DNA of 34,469 bases from Acidobacteriota bacterium (GTDB lineage: Bacteria > Acidobacteriota > Terriglobia > Bryobacterales > Bryobacteraceae), in NCBI GenBank assembly GCA_016871135.1, contig VFZQ01000002.1, positions 1-34,469 on the forward strand. Reading direction: 5' to 3'. Numbering within the stretch: the stretch's first letter is position 1; every line of letters begins with the position of its first letter. The notes under the pieces are model-generated. The model saw only the letters and a program-made list of their open reading frames with translations. It had not been told where the DNA came from and made no database searches. A program made the translations under genes and the position numbers. Shown piece by piece: positions 14,401 to 21,867 of this stretch.

Positions 14401-15081
14401 CTATTTCGGAACTCCGTAGGCGCCTTCGCGGGCTTGTGGCGGATAGTCGCGTCCGAGCTTGTTCTTGTGACCGACTTCGAGGTATCCGCTTTCCGAGATT
14501 CGAATGGCGCCGGCATCGGTATCACCAGCGACGTTAAGGCGGCGTTCGAGGCGTTCGAGGGTCTGCTCTGTGGCGCGTTCATGAAAGACTCGGAGCGTAT
14601 ATTCGCCCGGCGGAACATTGTTGATCCGGAAGGCGCCGTTGGCGGAGCTGATGCTGTAGTGCTGCGTCGGTACTACCACGATAACCGCACTCATCTGCGC
14701 ATGAATGTTACAAAACACGCGAACGACGCCAGGACGCCGAAAAGTTATCTTTTGTGACGTGCCGGGGGCGTAGAGGCCGGTATCGAACGGCTGTCCGGCG
14801 AAGTTGGAAAAGGCGTTGTGGAAGATCGGGTCGTGGTTGGGGAAATCGACCTGCGAACCGACCGGGATGGCCATGACGTGGGGCAGAAACCGCTTGTTGC
14901 GTTGGTCGAGGATATATCTGCCGGTTGGCGCGGGGCCGGCCGGATTCACCGGTTCCAACCACACGACAACGCCAGCCGCCGAAGATCCCTTCCGCGCGTC
15001 GGCGAGTTCGATCTTGCCGTCGATCGACGCGGCGCCGAGCGCGCCGGCCAGACTAAAACAGATAAGCGATGGCAAGGTCAT
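14401..15081 (-). CDS. Secreted cupredoxin-fold protein with carboxypeptidase-regulatory-like tail
   Basis: The 226-residue product has a signal peptide of about 18 residues. Residues 65-138 hold a plastocyanin/amicyanin-like domain. It includes FPNHDPIFHNAFS with H88 and the ligand loop VFCNIHAQM with C124, H127 and M130, spaced C-x2-H-x2-M as in amicyanin. This is a complete type-1 copper set, so electron transfer or copper binding is likely. Residues 140-190 look like a carboxypeptidase-regulatory beta-sandwich (NGAFRINNVPPGEYTLRVFHE). The first 29 nt overlap the end of the porin gene, so translation is coupled. Similar proteins are often annotated as methylamine utilisation proteins, a name without support here. 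Confidence 0.88.
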   Translation of the reverse strand: MTLPSLICFSLAGALGAASIDGKIELADARKGSSAAGVVVWLEPVNPAGPAPTGRYILDQRNKRFLPHVMAIPVGSQVDFPNHDPIFHNAFSNFAGQPFDTGLYAPGTSQKITFRRPGVVRVFCNIHAQMSAVIVVVPTQHYSISSANGAFRINNVPPGEYTLRVFHERATEQTLERLERRLNVAGDTDAGAIRISESGYLEVGHKNKLGRDYPPQAREGAYGVPK

Positions 15082-16327
15082 AGCGATTCATCCGGCGGTT
15101 GAAAGTTCCAATGTAGCTGCTGCGAATTTGGGAGGACTCGAAGCTCACGATGACGTTCGGCGCAAGGTGCCACACGATGTTTGCGCCGCCGGTCCGGTTG
15201 GCGCCGTTTTGGCCTCGATTTAGGTCGGCGTTGCGATCGTCATGGATGCCGGCGAAGACGTTTAGCGTCAGTTTGGGCGTGAACGGCACCGAGGCTTGCG
15301 TCCAGCCGCCGCGAGAACGGACCGTGTTGACAAGGCCATTGGCGGCGATGCGGAAGCTCTGGCGCAGCGCTCCGAGATGATGCACATTCTCGCCGTTGAA
15401 GAAATTGCCGGTCAGCGTTAGTTTCGACACGGGCGTGACGAGCCAGTCGACGCTGGCGATGCGCGACGGCAGCGCCTGGCCGCCGATGCGGGACTCCGAG
15501 AAATGCCCGCCGAAGCCCACTTCAACGCGGCGCGTGTCGTCGAACGAGTGACTGGCGGAGCCGCGCAGTTCGAGACCCGGACGGCGGCGCGCGTTGATGA
15601 GGTTCGCGGGCGCGCCGGTGCTGTCTTCGCTGGTCTGCATGAAGGCGGCCTGTCCTTTGAACCAGCCCGCACGTTGTTCGAAGCGCAGTTGCGGCTGCCA
15701 GCGCCAGAGGTTACCGGAGCTAGTGAGAGGCGAGATGCCGATGTAGGCGAACGAACTGGGGTCGTGGGGAGAGATCAGCGGCTTCATCATGCCGAGGGCG
15801 AGCGAACGCGTTGCCCAATCGACAGTGACTTCGGCGGTGCGCACGCGGAAGGGCGGCGCGCCGCCTTCGGTGTTGCCGTCCCAGAAGTCCATGTACATGG
15901 AACCGGAGACCTTGCCGCCAAATACCGTTTGCGGGCCGTGATAGCGCAGGCCAATCACCGATTGCCGCGGCGAGGCGCCGGCGGAGGCGCGGCCGGGCGT
16001 CACGGCGGCGGTGGTCGGCACATCGAGGCCGTTGGCGCCGCGCGTATTGTAGAAGGTCTGAAAAACGGCCATGCCGGTGATCTCGAGCGGATAGCGATTC
16101 GGCGCCTCGACCTTCGTCGACGCCTGCTCCTCGACGCGCCGTTCGACGATGTCGAGACGCTCGGCGACGGTCGGCTTGGCGCCTTCGACGATGTCGCGAA
16201 GCTGCTTCACCTCTCCGCGCAATTCGCGATTTTCGGCTTCGAGTTTTTCGAGCCTGGCCAGTATGGCGGAAAGATCCTGCGCGGCCAGCGACACGGCGGC
16301 CGCGAGCAGTAGAGCCCTTTTACGCAT
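15053..16327 (-). CDS. Outer-membrane porin with N-terminal coiled coil
   Basis: The 424-residue product has the signal peptide MRKRALLLAAAVSLAAQ. Residues 17-70 are a coiled coil (ARLEKLEAENRELRGEVKQL), which in related porins forms a periplasmic trimer stalk. From residue 80 the sequence alternates as an amphipathic beta-barrel: ITGMAVFQTFYN, GKVSGSMYMDFWDGN, TLTGNFFNGEN and KLTLNVFAGIHDDRN. It ends with YDLAIAYLF, a typical outer-membrane C-terminal signature with terminal Phe. The overall pattern matches DcaP/phosphate-selective-type porins. The substrate is unknown. AGGAG precedes the ATG. It overlaps the receiver gene by 8 nt upstream and the cupredoxin gene by 29 nt downstream, showing tight coupling. 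Confidence 0.87.
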   Translation of the reverse strand: MRKRALLLAAAVSLAAQDLSAILARLEKLEAENRELRGEVKQLRDIVEGAKPTVAERLDIVERRVEEQASTKVEAPNRYPLEITGMAVFQTFYNTRGANGLDVPTTAAVTPGRASAGASPRQSVIGLRYHGPQTVFGGKVSGSMYMDFWDGNTEGGAPPFRVRTAEVTVDWATRSLALGMMKPLISPHDPSSFAYIGISPLTSSGNLWRWQPQLRFEQRAGWFKGQAAFMQTSEDSTGAPANLINARRRPGLELRGSASHSFDDTRRVEVGFGGHFSESRIGGQALPSRIASVDWLVTPVSKLTLTGNFFNGENVHHLGALRQSFRIAANGLVNTVRSRGGWTQASVPFTPKLTLNVFAGIHDDRNADLNRGQNGANRTGGANIVWHLAPNVIVSFESSQIRSSYIGTFNRRMNRYDLAIAYLF

Positions 16328-16676
16328 TGAGTAACTCCTGAAGGCGTTCGCGCACCTGCGCGAGACGGAATGGCTTTACTATAAACCGATTCGCACCCGC
16401 GGCGAGGGCGCCCGCATCGTCGTTGCGGGCGCTCATGGCAAGAACGGGCACGCGTAACAAAGCGGGCGTGGCGCGCATCCACTGGATGAGTTGGCACCCA
16501 TCGACGCGAGGAAGATCGAGATCGGTAAGAACGGCCGCTGGCGCGGCATTGGATTGGAGATAGGCCTGCGCTTGCGCGCCGTCGTGCGTGACAACGATCG
16601 GGCCGAGCGGCGCGAGCGCCAACTCCAGAGTCGACGCCAGCGCGCGGTCGTCTTCGACGATGAGAATGGTCGGCAT
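16320..16676 (-). CDS. Stand-alone response-regulator receiver protein
   Basis: The 118-residue product is a single CheY-like receiver domain with no output domain. It has acidic residues E8/D9/D10 in IVEDDRAL, phosphoacceptor D52 in LTDLDLPRVDG, a conserved switch region (VLAMSARND), and K101 in FIVKPF. Such proteins act by protein contact or as phosphate sinks. It follows the OmpR-type regulator directly with no gap and precedes the porin with an 8-nt overlap. The kinase at the end of the operon may phosphorylate both receivers. Confidence 0.93.
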   Translation of the reverse strand: MPTILIVEDDRALASTLELALAPLGPIVVTHDGAQAQAYLQSNAAPAAVLTDLDLPRVDGCQLIQWMRATPALLRVPVLAMSARNDDAGALAAGANRFIVKPFRLAQVRERLQELLNA

Positions 16677-17351
16677 TTACGGAAGGAACCGGTAGCCAAC
16701 GCCATGAACCGTGAGGAAATGGCGCGGCGTGACGGGATCGATCTCGAATTTCTGGCGCAGCTTGACGATGTGCGCGTCGACGGTGCGAGTGTTCGGAAAC
16801 GAGTTGTAGCCCCAGACCGAATTCAAGATCACGTCGCGAGTCAGCGGGCGGTCTGGGTTTTGCAGGAAAAAGACGAGCAAGTTGTATTCGGCAGGCGTGA
16901 GTTTGACCTCCTCACCCTTGCGCATCACGATGCGCCGTTCCATGTCGATCTCGGTGTCGCCGAAGTGCTGCACGCGGTGGGCGTCGGACGTTGCGCGGCG
17001 CAAAACGGCCCGAATACGGGCCAGCAACTCGCGCCGGCCGAAAGGCTTGGTGACGTAGTCGTCGGCGCCGATTTCGAGAAGAAGGACTTTGTCGATCTCA
17101 TCGCCCACGGCGCTGAGTACAATGATAGGAGTCTGCACTTTGTCGGCGCGAAGTTGGCGGCAGATCTCGACCCCGGTCATGCCGGGGAGGCGAAGATCCA
17201 CCAGAATCAGATCGGGCCGCAGGGTGAGACAGCGCTCGTAGCCCTCCCGTCCATCGGCCGCAAGTTGTACGCGGAACCCCTCTTGCTCCAACATCAAAGC
17301 AATTGTGTCGCGAAGGCTGTCGTCGTCATCTATTACAAGGATTGTTTGCAT
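16677..17351 (-). CDS. OmpR/PhoB-family response regulator
   Basis: The 224-residue product joins a receiver domain (residues 1-118) to a winged-helix DNA-binding domain (about 130-224). The receiver has D8-D11, phosphoacceptor D52 in LVDLRLPGMTG, and K in DDYVTKPFG. The output domain has the family sequence LTPAEYNLLVFFLQNP, the recognition region TRTVDAHIVKLRQK, and the C-terminal wing HGVGYRFLP. It is the first gene of the receiver/porin/cupredoxin/kinase operon and probably controls it or related envelope genes. The divergent secreted-protein gene at 17405 starts 53 nt away and may share its control region. Confidence 0.95.
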   Translation of the reverse strand: MQTILVIDDDDSLRDTIALMLEQEGFRVQLAADGREGYERCLTLRPDLILVDLRLPGMTGVEICRQLRADKVQTPIIVLSAVGDEIDKVLLLEIGADDYVTKPFGRRELLARIRAVLRRATSDAHRVQHFGDTEIDMERRIVMRKGEEVKLTPAEYNLLVFFLQNPDRPLTRDVILNSVWGYNSFPNTRTVDAHIVKLRQKFEIDPVTPRHFLTVHGVGYRFLP

Positions 17352-17404
17352 CGTCGTGGCTGAAATGGGCCCGTTTGGAATTGTACCGGAAGGTGAGCTG
17401 AATC

Positions 17405-18031
17405 ATGCGTAAGTTTTTTCTCATTACTTTGACCGCGGCGCTCTACGCGCAGGAATACAAGTCGTCGGCCGTTGGCGCGCCGCCATCTGAATTGAACGCG
17501 AGCGTCTCGGGGTTGCTCGAAAAACAAGGGATTCAAATTCAGAAGGATGGGAAGGTGCTGAGCGAGATCTGGTTCCGGGCCGAACTGCCCGCGCCGAAAC
17601 CGACTACCGAGGGAAGCCTGACGATGCCAAACGTTCCGCACGGCACGCTGATGGGCGTAATGAAGGTGCATCAGAGCTATTCGGACCGCCGAGGCCAGAC
17701 GTTTAAAGCCGGGTTGTACACGTTGCGCTATAGCTACTATCCCGAGAACGGCGATCACCAGGGCGCCGCGCCGCAGCGCGATTTTCTAGTACTCTCGCCC
17801 GCCGACGCCGATACCGACGGCGCCGCGTTCCCGGAGTTCAAGCCGCTGATGGAGCAGAGCAAGAAGGTTTCAAATACGCCCCATCCGTGCGTGTTTTCGA
17901 TCCGCAAGGAAGACCCGAAGATCTTCAAGGACAATCACGTCGAGAAGGAAGGCGAGCAGGACTGGCTGCTGATGCGGAAGATCGGCGGCGTGCCGGTGAC
18001 GATGGTGATTGCCGGGAAGGTGGAGGCGTAA
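17405..18031 (+). CDS. Secreted protein of unknown function
   Basis: The 208-residue product has a short signal peptide (MRKFFLITLTAALYAQ). The mature part begins with a Ser/Ala-rich segment and has EIWFRAELPAP, then GTLMGVMKVHQSYSDRRGQ and FKAGLYTLRYSYYPENGDH, which look like edge strands of a beta-sandwich. It ends WLLMRKIGGVPVTMVIAGKVEA. The pattern of a secreted beta-sandwich with a G-x-Y-T-L-R-Y strand is weakly like DUF2911-type proteins, but I do not assign it. A GGAAGGTGAG ribosome site precedes the ATG. It lies 18 nt before the GH2 gene and is divergent from the OmpR-type regulator. Confidence 0.8.
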   Translation: MRKFFLITLTAALYAQEYKSSAVGAPPSELNASVSGLLEKQGIQIQKDGKVLSEIWFRAELPAPKPTTEGSLTMPNVPHGTLMGVMKVHQSYSDRRGQTFKAGLYTLRYSYYPENGDHQGAAPQRDFLVLSPADADTDGAAFPEFKPLMEQSKKVSNTPHPCVFSIRKEDPKIFKDNHVEKEGEQDWLLMRKIGGVPVTMVIAGKVEA

Positions 18032-18049
18032 GCGGTACACTCGTCTGTT

Positions 18050-19840
18050 GTGAAGACGATCTTTTTCCTTTCGTTCGCGGCCGCGCTAATGGCGCAACCT
18101 CCCCGCCCCGAGATTCCTCAGCCGCAGTTTTCAAGAACCGATTGGCAGTCGCTCAACGGCGAATGGGAGTTCGCCTTCGACGACGCCAACGCCGGACTGC
18201 GCGAGAACTGGGCCGACGGCAAGAAGGCCTTCCCGAAAAAGATCGTCGTCCCGTTCGCCTTTGAAACGAAAAAGAGCGGCATCGGCGATACGTCGTTTCA
18301 TCCGTGGGTCTGGTATCGGCGCAGTGTGACGCCGCCCGCGGCGTGGAAGGGCAAGCGCGTGCTGCTGCATTTCGGCGCGGTCGACTACCGCGCTATGGTG
18401 TGGGTGAACGGCAAACATGCCGGGCAGCACGAGGGCGGGCATGTGCCGTTCCGCCTCGACATCACCGATCATCTCAACGCCGCTGGCGCACAGGTGATTA
18501 CCGTTCGGGCGGAGGACCCGCCGGAAGATCGCTACATCCCCCGAGGCAAGCAATACTGGCAGCCGCAATCGCGCGGGATCTTCTATACGCGCACAACAGG
18601 CATTTGGCAATCGGTGTGGATGGAAGCCGTCGGCGAGAGTTATCTGTCGAGTGTGCGCGTGCATGCGTCCAACGATGGCCGCGTGACGTTCGCCGGAAAA
18701 GTGACGCGTCCGCAGGCGGGATTAACGCTGCACGCGGCGATCAAATATCGCGACCGCGCGATTACTTCCGGCAGCGCCGCCGTCACGGGCGAACGCGCGA
18801 CGCTCGGACTCTTCGTCAACGATCCCGCGAAGTGGGGCATCAACCAGGGCAATCTCTATGACGTCACCTACGAGTTGCGCAAGGGCGCCGAGGTTCTCGA
18901 CCGTGTGTCGTCCTATTATGGCTACCGGTCGATTAACATCGAGAACGGGAAGTTCTATCTCAACACGCGGCCGACGTATTTGAAGATGGTGCTCGATCAG
19001 GGCTATTGGCCCGAGTCGACAATCACACCGCCGTCGGACGATGCAATTCAGTACGACATCAAGATGATGATCGAGATGGGCTTCAACGGCGCGCGCAAGC
19101 ATCAGAAGGTCGAAGACCCGCGGTTTCTGTATTGGGCCGACAGGATGGGCTTCCTGGTTTCGAGCGAGATGGCCAACGCGTATCTCTACGACGAAGACTA
19201 CGCCGCCCGCTTCACGCGCGAGTGGATCGAAGCGGTCGAGCGCGACGTGAATCATCCGTCGATCGTGATGTGGATTCCGATCAACGAAAGCTGGGGGGTG
19301 AGCGATATGAGCGATCCTCGTCAGGCCGCTCATTTGAAGGCGTTGTATCAGTTGACCAAGTCGCTGGACGCGACGCGCCCGGTGATCGACAACGATGGCT
19401 GGGAACACACCGACATGACCGACCTGTTCGGCATTCACGACTACGCCGCACGCGGCGAACGGCTGGTCGAGAAGTACAGGGTGCTTTCCCAGCAGAAGTT
19501 CGATTTCCCTGACAACGGGCGCGCGGTGCTTGCGCCGGGCTTTAAGTACAACGGTTCGCCGGTGTTTCTGAGCGAGTTCGGCGGCATCGCGTATCCGCTG
19601 CCCGGATCGCCCGTGCCCGCCGATGCGTGGGGGTACGCGGGTGTCGAGAAGTCGCCGGAGGCCGCGCTGGAGCGGCTGCGGTCACTCTACATCGGCATTC
19701 GGCAGATCCCTCAAATCATGGGCATCTGCTATACGCAGTTGACCGATGTCGAGCAGGAGATCAACGGGTTGCTGACGTACGACCGGAAGCCGAAGTTCGA
19801 TTCGAAGGTGCTGCGGGAGATTAATGGGTTGCTCAATTAG
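18050..19840 (+). CDS. Secreted glycoside hydrolase family 2 enzyme
   Basis: The 596-residue product starts at a GTG and carries the signal peptide of residues 1-15, ending LMAQ. Residues 20-185 form the GH2 sugar-binding jelly roll (WQSLNGEWEFAF, VPFAFETKKSG, WYRRSV, and FGAVDYRAMVWVNGKHAGQHEGG). An immunoglobulin-like domain follows, then a TIM barrel from about residue 285. The acid/base glutamate is E413 in WIPINESWG, and the nucleophile is probably E509 in FLSEFGGIAY. GH2 members hydrolyse beta-galactosides, glucuronides or mannosides, and specificity is not readable here. It lacks the extra C-terminal domains of LacZ. hicA follows after 15 nt. Confidence 0.93.
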   Translation: MKTIFFLSFAAALMAQPPRPEIPQPQFSRTDWQSLNGEWEFAFDDANAGLRENWADGKKAFPKKIVVPFAFETKKSGIGDTSFHPWVWYRRSVTPPAAWKGKRVLLHFGAVDYRAMVWVNGKHAGQHEGGHVPFRLDITDHLNAAGAQVITVRAEDPPEDRYIPRGKQYWQPQSRGIFYTRTTGIWQSVWMEAVGESYLSSVRVHASNDGRVTFAGKVTRPQAGLTLHAAIKYRDRAITSGSAAVTGERATLGLFVNDPAKWGINQGNLYDVTYELRKGAEVLDRVSSYYGYRSINIENGKFYLNTRPTYLKMVLDQGYWPESTITPPSDDAIQYDIKMMIEMGFNGARKHQKVEDPRFLYWADRMGFLVSSEMANAYLYDEDYAARFTREWIEAVERDVNHPSIVMWIPINESWGVSDMSDPRQAAHLKALYQLTKSLDATRPVIDNDGWEHTDMTDLFGIHDYAARGERLVEKYRVLSQQKFDFPDNGRAVLAPGFKYNGSPVFLSEFGGIAYPLPGSPVPADAWGYAGVEKSPEAALERLRSLYIGIRQIPQIMGICYTQLTDVEQEINGLLTYDRKPKFDSKVLREINGLLN

Positions 19841-19855
19841 GGTGGGCCGCCAGCT

Positions 19856-20047
19856 ATGCCGATGAAGGTTCGCGAGGTTATTCGCTTGTTGGAACGAAAT
19901 GGATGGAGGGAGGTGCGAACGAAGGGGAGCCATCGACACTTCCGGCATGCAAACGTCCCTTTCATCGTGACTGTGCCGGGGAATCCAGGCGGCGAAGTCG
20001 CCCCGGGCACGCTAAACGATATACTCAAGAAGGCAGGTCTAAAGTGA
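19856..20047 (+). CDS. hicA: HicA mRNA interferase toxin
   Basis: The 63-residue product matches HicA throughout: KVREVIRLLERNGWREVRTKGSH, with the catalytic His H26 in the KGSHRHF motif, then a PGNPGGEVAPGTLNDILKKAG C-terminal helix. HicA is a small dsRBD-fold ribonuclease that cuts mRNA. The ATG at 19856 is used; another in-frame ATG lies two codons later. The stop shares a base with the hicB start (TGATG). It lies only 15 nt behind the GH2 gene, so a separate promoter, if any, would be inside that gene. Confidence 0.95.
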   Translation: MPMKVREVIRLLERNGWREVRTKGSHRHFRHANVPFIVTVPGNPGGEVAPGTLNDILKKAGLK

Positions 20048-20265
20048 TGTCCAAAAAATATCCAATCGTGATTGAGGCAACCAGCACCGGCTTCAGCGCC
20101 TATTCGCCCGATGTGCCAGGGTGTATCGCGATCGGCGATACCGAGGAAGAGATCCGGCTGAACTTTCAAGACGCACTGTCGGAGCACTTTCGCGTGATGC
20201 GCGAAATCGGCATGCCGATTCCCGAACCGCACTCCACGGTTAACTACGTCGAAATCGCGGCTTAA
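20047..20265 (+). CDS. hicB: HicB-family antitoxin, single-domain form
   Basis: The 72-residue product has the HicB N-terminal fold: YPIVIEATSTGFSAYSPDVPG, then CIAIGDTEEEIRLNFQDAL and a terminal PIPEPHSTVNYVEI strand. This part binds and blocks HicA. The C-terminal DNA-binding domain of longer HicB proteins is absent, so autorepression by a helix-turn-helix is not expected. The ATG at 20047 overlaps the hicA stop by one base. Its stop overlaps the stop of the convergent isomerase-like gene in TTAA. Confidence 0.93.
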   Translation: MSKKYPIVIEATSTGFSAYSPDVPGCIAIGDTEEEIRLNFQDALSEHFRVMREIGMPIPEPHSTVNYVEIAA

Positions 20266-21125
20266 GCTACCCCCGCCCGCATCTCATCCAGCGCCTGCTT
20301 CAAGCTCGCCACTTGCTCCTTGAGCGGCAAGTACTCCATGCAAATAATGCCTTCGTAGCCGGCCTTCGAAATCGCCTTGTAAATGTTGGCGTAGTTCATC
20401 TCGCCGGTGCCGGGCTCATTGCGGCCGGGGTTGTCGGCGACGTGGAACACCTTCACGTGCTGCATCGCCGCTTGGGCGGAGCGGATGACATCGCCGCGCT
20501 CGACCTGCTCGTGATAGAGATCGAACAATAGTTTCACGCTCGGGTGATTGACCTGCTGAATCAGTTTGAGCCCGTCGACGCAGTTCGACAGAAAGTAACC
20601 CTTGTGATTGACGCGCGTGTTGAGCGGTTCGACGATGAGCGTCACGTTGAACTTGGCCGCCAACTCGCCGCAGCGTTTGGCGCCGTCGACCATCGACTGG
20701 AACTGCTGTTCAAATGTCCGGTCGGGCAGGGTATTGCCGGACATGATCAGTCCGAGAGGCACTTCGAGCTTCTGCGCGAAGACGAGATTTTTTTCGACTT
20801 CAACCAGCAGCCGGTCGCGCTGCGCGGGGTCGACCATGTTCAATTTTTCGCGGCCCCACGCCGGCATCACGCCGAGCGTGTCGATCGACAAATGCAGCGA
20901 CCGCAGGAGACTCTTCACCGCGCGGATGCGGGCGTCGTCCCAGCCGGTGTGCTCGCCGACAAACTGCACGCTTTGAAAACCGGCCTTCGCGGCGGCTTCC
21001 ATCTTCTCTTCGAAGGTGCCTTTCAGTGTCCAGAGCATCACGCTCGACGTCACCTTGGCCTTCTTCGGAACAGGTGGCTGCTGCGCGAGCACGGCGCCGG
21101 TGGCGAGAAACAGTCTGCGGTCCAT
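20262..21125 (-). CDS. Hydroxypyruvate isomerase-like TIM-barrel protein
   Basis: From the ATG at 21125 the product has 287 residues. The start MDRRLFLATGAVLAQ looks like a short export signal, possibly Tat-type (RRLFL). The body is an AP-endonuclease-2/xylose-isomerase-like barrel, with metal-ligand candidates in TLIVEPLN, LFDLYHEQ, HVADNPGRNEPGTGEMNY and IICMEYLPL. The ADNPGR-EPGTGE-NY segment is the hallmark of the hydroxypyruvate isomerase (Hyi) family, which interconverts hydroxypyruvate and tartronate semialdehyde; other sugar isomerases share the fold. An exported form would be unusual for a central-metabolism enzyme. It lies 10 nt behind the crotonase gene and is probably in one operon with it. 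Confidence 0.85.
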   Translation of the reverse strand: MDRRLFLATGAVLAQQPPVPKKAKVTSSVMLWTLKGTFEEKMEAAAKAGFQSVQFVGEHTGWDDARIRAVKSLLRSLHLSIDTLGVMPAWGREKLNMVDPAQRDRLLVEVEKNLVFAQKLEVPLGLIMSGNTLPDRTFEQQFQSMVDGAKRCGELAAKFNVTLIVEPLNTRVNHKGYFLSNCVDGLKLIQQVNHPSVKLLFDLYHEQVERGDVIRSAQAAMQHVKVFHVADNPGRNEPGTGEMNYANIYKAISKAGYEGIICMEYLPLKEQVASLKQALDEMRAGVA

Positions 21126-21135
21126 CCCTACCAGA

Positions 21136-21867
21136 CTACTTGCGTTTCTCGACGAACGCACGCATGCGTGTTTGCGCCTCGGGGGCCATCGCGTTCGCCG
21201 TCATCACGCCGCGGGTGAATCGGTAGGCGTCGTCTTGATCCATGTCAATCTGTTGATAGAACGCGCGTTTGCCGAGCTTGATGGTGTAATCGCTCTCGGC
21301 GGCGATAGTCGATGCAAGTTCCATCACGTTCGCCGCGAGATCGGCGGCGGGAACGGCGCGGTTGATCAGGCCCCAATCGGCGGCGGTGCGCGCGTCGATC
21401 GGCTTCGCCGTCAGCAGCATCTCCATCGCGCGTTTGCGGCCGATCGCCCGCGTCAACGCCACCATCGGCGTGGAACAAAACAGGCCAATGCGAACGCCCG
21501 GCGTAGCAAACCAGGCGTCTTCGGCGGCGATGGCGAGGTCGCACGTGGCGACAAGCTGACAACCCGCCGCGGTCGCAACGCCTTGCACCTGGGCGATTAC
21601 GGGCTGCCGCACAGCTTGCACCGTGTACATCAGCTCCGTGCACACATTGAACACTTCATCGACCCGATCCGACGCGCAGCCGATCATCTCGTTCAAATCG
21701 TGTCCCGCGCAGAACGCCGGACCCTCGGCGGCGATGACGATCACGCGGCCTTTCGCATCATGCAGCGCGGCGATCAGAGCCCGCATCATCGCCACCGAAA
21801 GCGCGTTGCGGCGCGGCCCCGCGAGCGTTAGGATCTCCACCGCGCCTTCGTGCGATACGTTGATCAT
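21136..21867 (-). CDS. Crotonase-family protein, ECHDC3-like
   Basis: The ATG at 21867 overlaps the upstream stop as ATGA, and the product has 243 residues. It has the crotonase fold: oxyanion-hole segments PAFCAGHDLNEM (50-61) and QGVATAAGCQLVATCDLA (95-112). The two glutamates that act in true enoyl-CoA hydratases are replaced by Q104 and G124. The sequence FATPGVRIGLFCSTP and the following R-x-I-G-R-K-R-A-M-E-M-L match my memory of human ECHDC3, a member without firm activity. It should therefore bind an acyl-CoA or a similar thioester, but hydratase activity is doubtful. It sits between a thiamine-dependent enzyme and a Hyi-like protein. Confidence 0.9.
   Translation of the reverse strand: MINVSHEGAVEILTLAGPRRNALSVAMMRALIAALHDAKGRVIVIAAEGPAFCAGHDLNEMIGCASDRVDEVFNVCTELMYTVQAVRQPVIAQVQGVATAAGCQLVATCDLAIAAEDAWFATPGVRIGLFCSTPMVALTRAIGRKRAMEMLLTAKPIDARTAADWGLINRAVPAADLAANVMELASTIAAESDYTIKLGKRAFYQQIDMDQDDAYRFTRGVMTANAMAPEAQTRMRAFVEKRK

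Noticed and set aside
14394-14618. N-terminal extension of the HAMP kinase by 75 residues
   Set aside because: The extension is antisense-frame reading of the cupredoxin gene, has low-complexity Ser/Arg content, and would precede the first membrane helix. The ATG at 14393 with a ribosome site 7 nt after the previous stop is better.
15503-16312. A 269-codon plus-strand open frame
   Set aside because: It is the shadow of the porin gene on the other strand, rich in Arg/Ala with no recognisable domain.
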